DNA from: Gammaproteobacteria bacterium
GTDB taxonomy: Bacteria > Pseudomonadota > Gammaproteobacteria > Pseudomonadales > Azotimanducaceae
Direction of reading: 5' to 3'
Length of the DNA: 9,396 nucleotides
Assembly: GCA_002694945.1 (NCBI GenBank)
Contig: NZNP01000022.1
Coordinates: 39,370 to 48,765 of the forward strand
In this document: in pieces, positions 8,066-9,396 of the stretch
How positions within the stretch are numbered: position 1 is the first letter of the stretch
How the letters are laid out: each line of letters begins with the position of its first letter
Program-made: the position numbers and the translations under genes
Notes under the pieces: generated by a model
What the model was told of the DNA's origin: nothing
The model's database searches: none
The model's input: only the letters and a program-made list of their open reading frames with translations

Positions 8066-8469
8066 TGCACGTATTCGTCTCAGCACTACTCGGTGGACTA
8101 CTGATCGGTTTGGCTGCATCGTTGATGATGTTTCTGATTGGCAGAATCGCGGGTGTTAGCGGTATCGCTTCTAAGGCCATTAGAAATCCTCGACAACAAT
8201 CCTGGTCGCTCGCGTTTCTGCTGGGATTAGTTATCGGGACTTCATTTTTTCATAACCTCAGCGGCGCTTCCGCCCCGCAACTGGACACTTCGGCAACACT
8301 ACTGATTATAAGTGGGCTACTGGTCGGATTAGGTACCAGGCTTGCCAGCGGTTGCACCAGCGGTCATGGTATCTGCGGACTTGCCAGATTATCCAGCAGA
8401 AGCCTAGTCGCAGTCGCAGCTTTTATGATTACCGCTATGGTTACAGTCTTCCTAAGATTCCAAGGCTGA
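8065..8469 (+). CDS. YeeE/YedE family membrane protein (sulfur transport, first half of a split pair)
   Basis: A 134-residue integral membrane protein with about four hydrophobic segments (roughly residues 4-25, 48-63, 76-93 and 112-130). Family hallmarks are the start LIGLAASLMMFLIGRIAGVSGI and the loop SGCTSGHGICGLARLS with Cys97 and Cys104. Such cysteines in YeeE/YedE relatives take part in moving thiosulfate or related reduced sulfur through the membrane, as established for the full-length thiosulfate transporter YeeE (TsuA). Here the transporter is split: this is the N-terminal half and the next gene supplies the other, as in the PmpA/PmpB-type arrangement. The ATG overlaps the deacylase stop by one base and has only a weak ribosome binding site (GGTGA), consistent with translational coupling. 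The imported sulfur species is not determined by the sequence. No TusA-like partner is in the window. Confidence 0.9.
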   Translation: MHVFVSALLGGLLIGLAASLMMFLIGRIAGVSGIASKAIRNPRQQSWSLAFLLGLVIGTSFFHNLSGASAPQLDTSATLLIISGLLVGLGTRLASGCTSGHGICGLARLSSRSLVAVAAFMITAMVTVFLRFQG

Positions 8470-8474
8470 CCATC

Positions 8475-8933
8475 ATGAAAGTCAGCAAGCAACAAGTTCT
8501 ACAAAATTTATTTACGCCACTGGCCTGCGGGACCCTTTTCGGGTTCGGCCTTGCTATGTCCGATATGACTAATGTAGCTCGTGTCGTGGGTTTCCTTGAC
8601 GTATTTGGCCAATGGGATCCAACCCTTGCATTTGTCATGGTCGGGGGCTTACTTGTGACACTGCCATTTTTCCAGTGGATTTTGCCTCATCTAAAGACAC
8701 CAGCGCTTGCGCCTGAATTCCACCTTCCAACCAAAAAAGACTTAGAAGCCCAGCTGGTAGGCGGTGCAATGCTGTTTGGTATGGGCTGGGGTATGAGCGG
8801 CCTTTGTCCCGGCCCAGCCATCGCTAGCATTGCATACCTTAATCCGGACCTGCTTTATTTTTTGGTTTCTATGTTTGCGGGAATGGTTATAGCAGACATA
8901 TCTGAATCGCGGCTTCTAGCAAGTACTGCTTGA
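8475..8933 (+). CDS. DUF6691/YeeE-YedE family membrane protein (second half of the split sulfur transporter)
   Basis: A 152-residue membrane protein. It pairs with the preceding YeeE/YedE protein. Characteristic sequence is GFGLAMSDMTNVARVVGFLD (family usually has GLALSGMT..PAKVLGFLD), then WDPTLAFVMVGGLL, and the late motif GWGMSGLCPGPA with conserved Cys111. Hydrophobic segments are about residues 12-29, 50-70, 93-108 and 125-143, separated by a charged loop (HLPTKKDLEAQ) near residues 84-94. I chose the ATG at 8475: a longer reading frame opens at 8352, but the extra 41 residues are polar and lie wholly inside the preceding gene in another frame. AAGG lies nine bases upstream of 8475. The gap to the previous stop is only five bases, so the two are co-translated. 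Together they probably form one pore for a reduced sulfur compound. Confidence 0.88.
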   Translation: MKVSKQQVLQNLFTPLACGTLFGFGLAMSDMTNVARVVGFLDVFGQWDPTLAFVMVGGLLVTLPFFQWILPHLKTPALAPEFHLPTKKDLEAQLVGGAMLFGMGWGMSGLCPGPAIASIAYLNPDLLYFLVSMFAGMVIADISESRLLASTA

Positions 8934-9130
8934 GAAAGTCTAGAGATCCCGTCTAATAGCTGTTGTTAGTACCTGCAAAGCCAGACACAGAGGAAGAACC
9001 GGCTTATGTAAACTCATAATAAGCACGGGGCAATCATGACAAAGCGTTAACCGTTTCATCAGCCTTATTGACTGCTTTGTGGATAAGCTCCTACACCATC
9101 AGAAAAAACGAGTCCTAACTGAACCACCAT

Positions 9131-9165
9131 ACGACCTGCTTCGCCGATGAGGTATCGTTATTTTT
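9131..9165 (+). terminator. Candidate intrinsic terminator of the deacylase/YeeE-YedE operon
   Basis: ACGACCT (9131-9137) pairs with AGGT-CGT (9150-9158) except for a two-base AT bulge in the right arm, with a 12-base loop. It is followed immediately by TTATTTTT (9158-9165). The stem is short and bulged and lies about 200 bases beyond the last stop codon, so this is a weak call. Confidence 0.35.
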
Positions 9166-9176
9166 AGGCTAGATCA

Positions 9177-9222
9177 TGGTCATATCAGCGGTAAGTCCTA
9201 CTCGGGTTACCCGCCATGACCA
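9177..9222. repeat. Two-part stem-loop downstream of the convergent SDR gene
   Basis: The outer arms TGGTCAT (9177-9183) and ATGACCA (9216-9222) are perfectly complementary. Inside, GCGGTAA (9188-9194) pairs with TTACCCGC (9207-9214) with one bulged C, leaving a 12-base loop. It begins 15 bases past the minus-strand SDR stop. No U-run follows on either strand, so it may be a 3' mRNA-stabilising structure or a repeat element and not a plain terminator. Confidence 0.5.
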
Positions 9223-9237
9223 CTAAAACTACTCCAT

Positions 9238-9396
9238 TTAGATCCGAAGCGCTGCATCAAGCTCAATGACTCGACCAGAGATATAGTCGTTTTCAAGAAT
9301 AAAACGAGCCGTGTGGGCTACTTCCTGCGGCTCGCCGAGACGCTTGAGAGGAATACCAGCAGCCATTTTTTCCAATGCTTCAGGTTTCATACTGGC
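9238..9396 (-). CDS. SDR family oxidoreductase, C-terminal fragment (gene runs off the window)
   Basis: Reading the minus strand from 9396 gives 52 residues ending in TAA at 9240-9238. The tail has classical FabG/PhaB-like SDR features: MAAGIPLKRLGEPQEVAHTA is the usual substrate-loop/helix segment (IPLKRLGEPEEVA in relatives), and FILENDYISGRVIELDAAL is the conserved C-terminal strand, normally ending in a Gly-Gly pair before the last residues. Here Ala-Ala replaces Gly-Gly (LDAALRI), a mild deviation. The catalytic Tyr and Lys lie outside the window, so activity cannot be judged. It may be a 3-oxoacyl or acetoacetyl-CoA reductase-type enzyme, but specificity is not readable from this end. 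It is convergent with the sulfur-transport operon. Confidence 0.82.
   Translation of the reverse strand, partial: ASMKPEALEKMAAGIPLKRLGEPQEVAHTARFILENDYISGRVIELDAALRI

Larger units (their letters stand above)
8934..9237. other. Non-coding convergent intergenic region with several potential hairpins
   Basis: This 304-base stretch separates the sulfur-transport operon (plus) from the convergent SDR remnant (minus). I find no gene-like reading frame, tRNA or rRNA. It holds several inverted repeats: ACAAAGC/GCTTTGT (9039-9045 with 9074-9080), a bulged stem followed by T-rich sequence at 9131-9165, and a two-part stem at 9177-9222. GCTTAT/ATAAGC (9002-9007 with 9019-9024) is a minor one. They suggest terminators or RNA processing signals more than protein coding. 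Confidence 0.5.

Noticed and set aside
8352..8474. N-terminal extension of the DUF6691 protein from an ATG at 8352
   Set aside because: The extra 41 residues lie inside the preceding gene in another frame, are arginine- and tyrosine-rich with no family likeness, and the ATG at 8475 has its own ribosome binding site and the right family start.
9065..9130. 21-residue minus-strand reading frame starting MVVQLG in the last intergenic region
   Set aside because: It is short and has no convincing ribosome binding site or family likeness. Random occurrence is the simpler explanation.

Overview
The window looks like an accessory metabolic stretch of a free-living proteobacterial chromosome, most likely a marine or environmental gammaproteobacterium. 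This rests on moderate GC content (by eye about half), the long (534-residue) Pseudomonas-type isocitrate lyase with the KQCGH active-site variant, and a load of GMC flavoenzymes, SDRs and a luciferase-like oxidoreductase. The taxonomy is an inference from protein character only. I see no mobile elements, CRISPR arrays, tRNA or rRNA genes.

Layout. (1) Bases 1-2180, plus strand: the C-terminal two thirds of a luciferase-like (LLM class) oxidoreductase, overlapping by 4 bases a full-length GMC oxidoreductase. (2) 2238-3065, minus strand: a retinol-dehydrogenase-like SDR, convergent with the GMC gene and divergent from aceA. (3) 3228-4832, plus strand: isocitrate lyase, the first committed enzyme of the glyoxylate shunt, behind a 162-base divergent intergenic region. 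(4) 4911-6449, plus strand: a second, distinct GMC oxidoreductase with a forced TTG start, after a 78-base gap holding a near-perfect inverted repeat. (5) 6581-8933, plus strand: a tight three-gene unit of a zinc-dependent D-aminoacylase-type amidohydrolase, then the two halves of a split YeeE/YedE sulfur-transport system (YeeE/YedE protein and DUF6691 protein). (6) 8934-9237: a non-coding, hairpin-rich convergent region. (7) 9238-9396, minus strand: the C-terminal 52 residues of a second SDR that runs off the window.

How the genes may fit together. The LLM and GMC enzymes, the SDRs and the second GMC enzyme are all redox enzymes acting on alcohols, aldehydes or ketones. Isocitrate lyase lets the cell grow on C2 units. 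A plausible reading is a catabolic neighbourhood for oxidising alcohols or lipid-like substrates to acetyl-CoA, but no substrate can be read from the sequence. The deacylase/YeeE-YedE unit is a separate operon whose overlap suggests release of an N-acylated compound coupled to sulfur import; that link is inference.

No clearly new system is visible. The items most worth a second look are the deacylase-sulfur transporter coupling, the LLM-GMC coupling, the ATAACACT repeats around aceA, and the hairpins in the last intergenic region.
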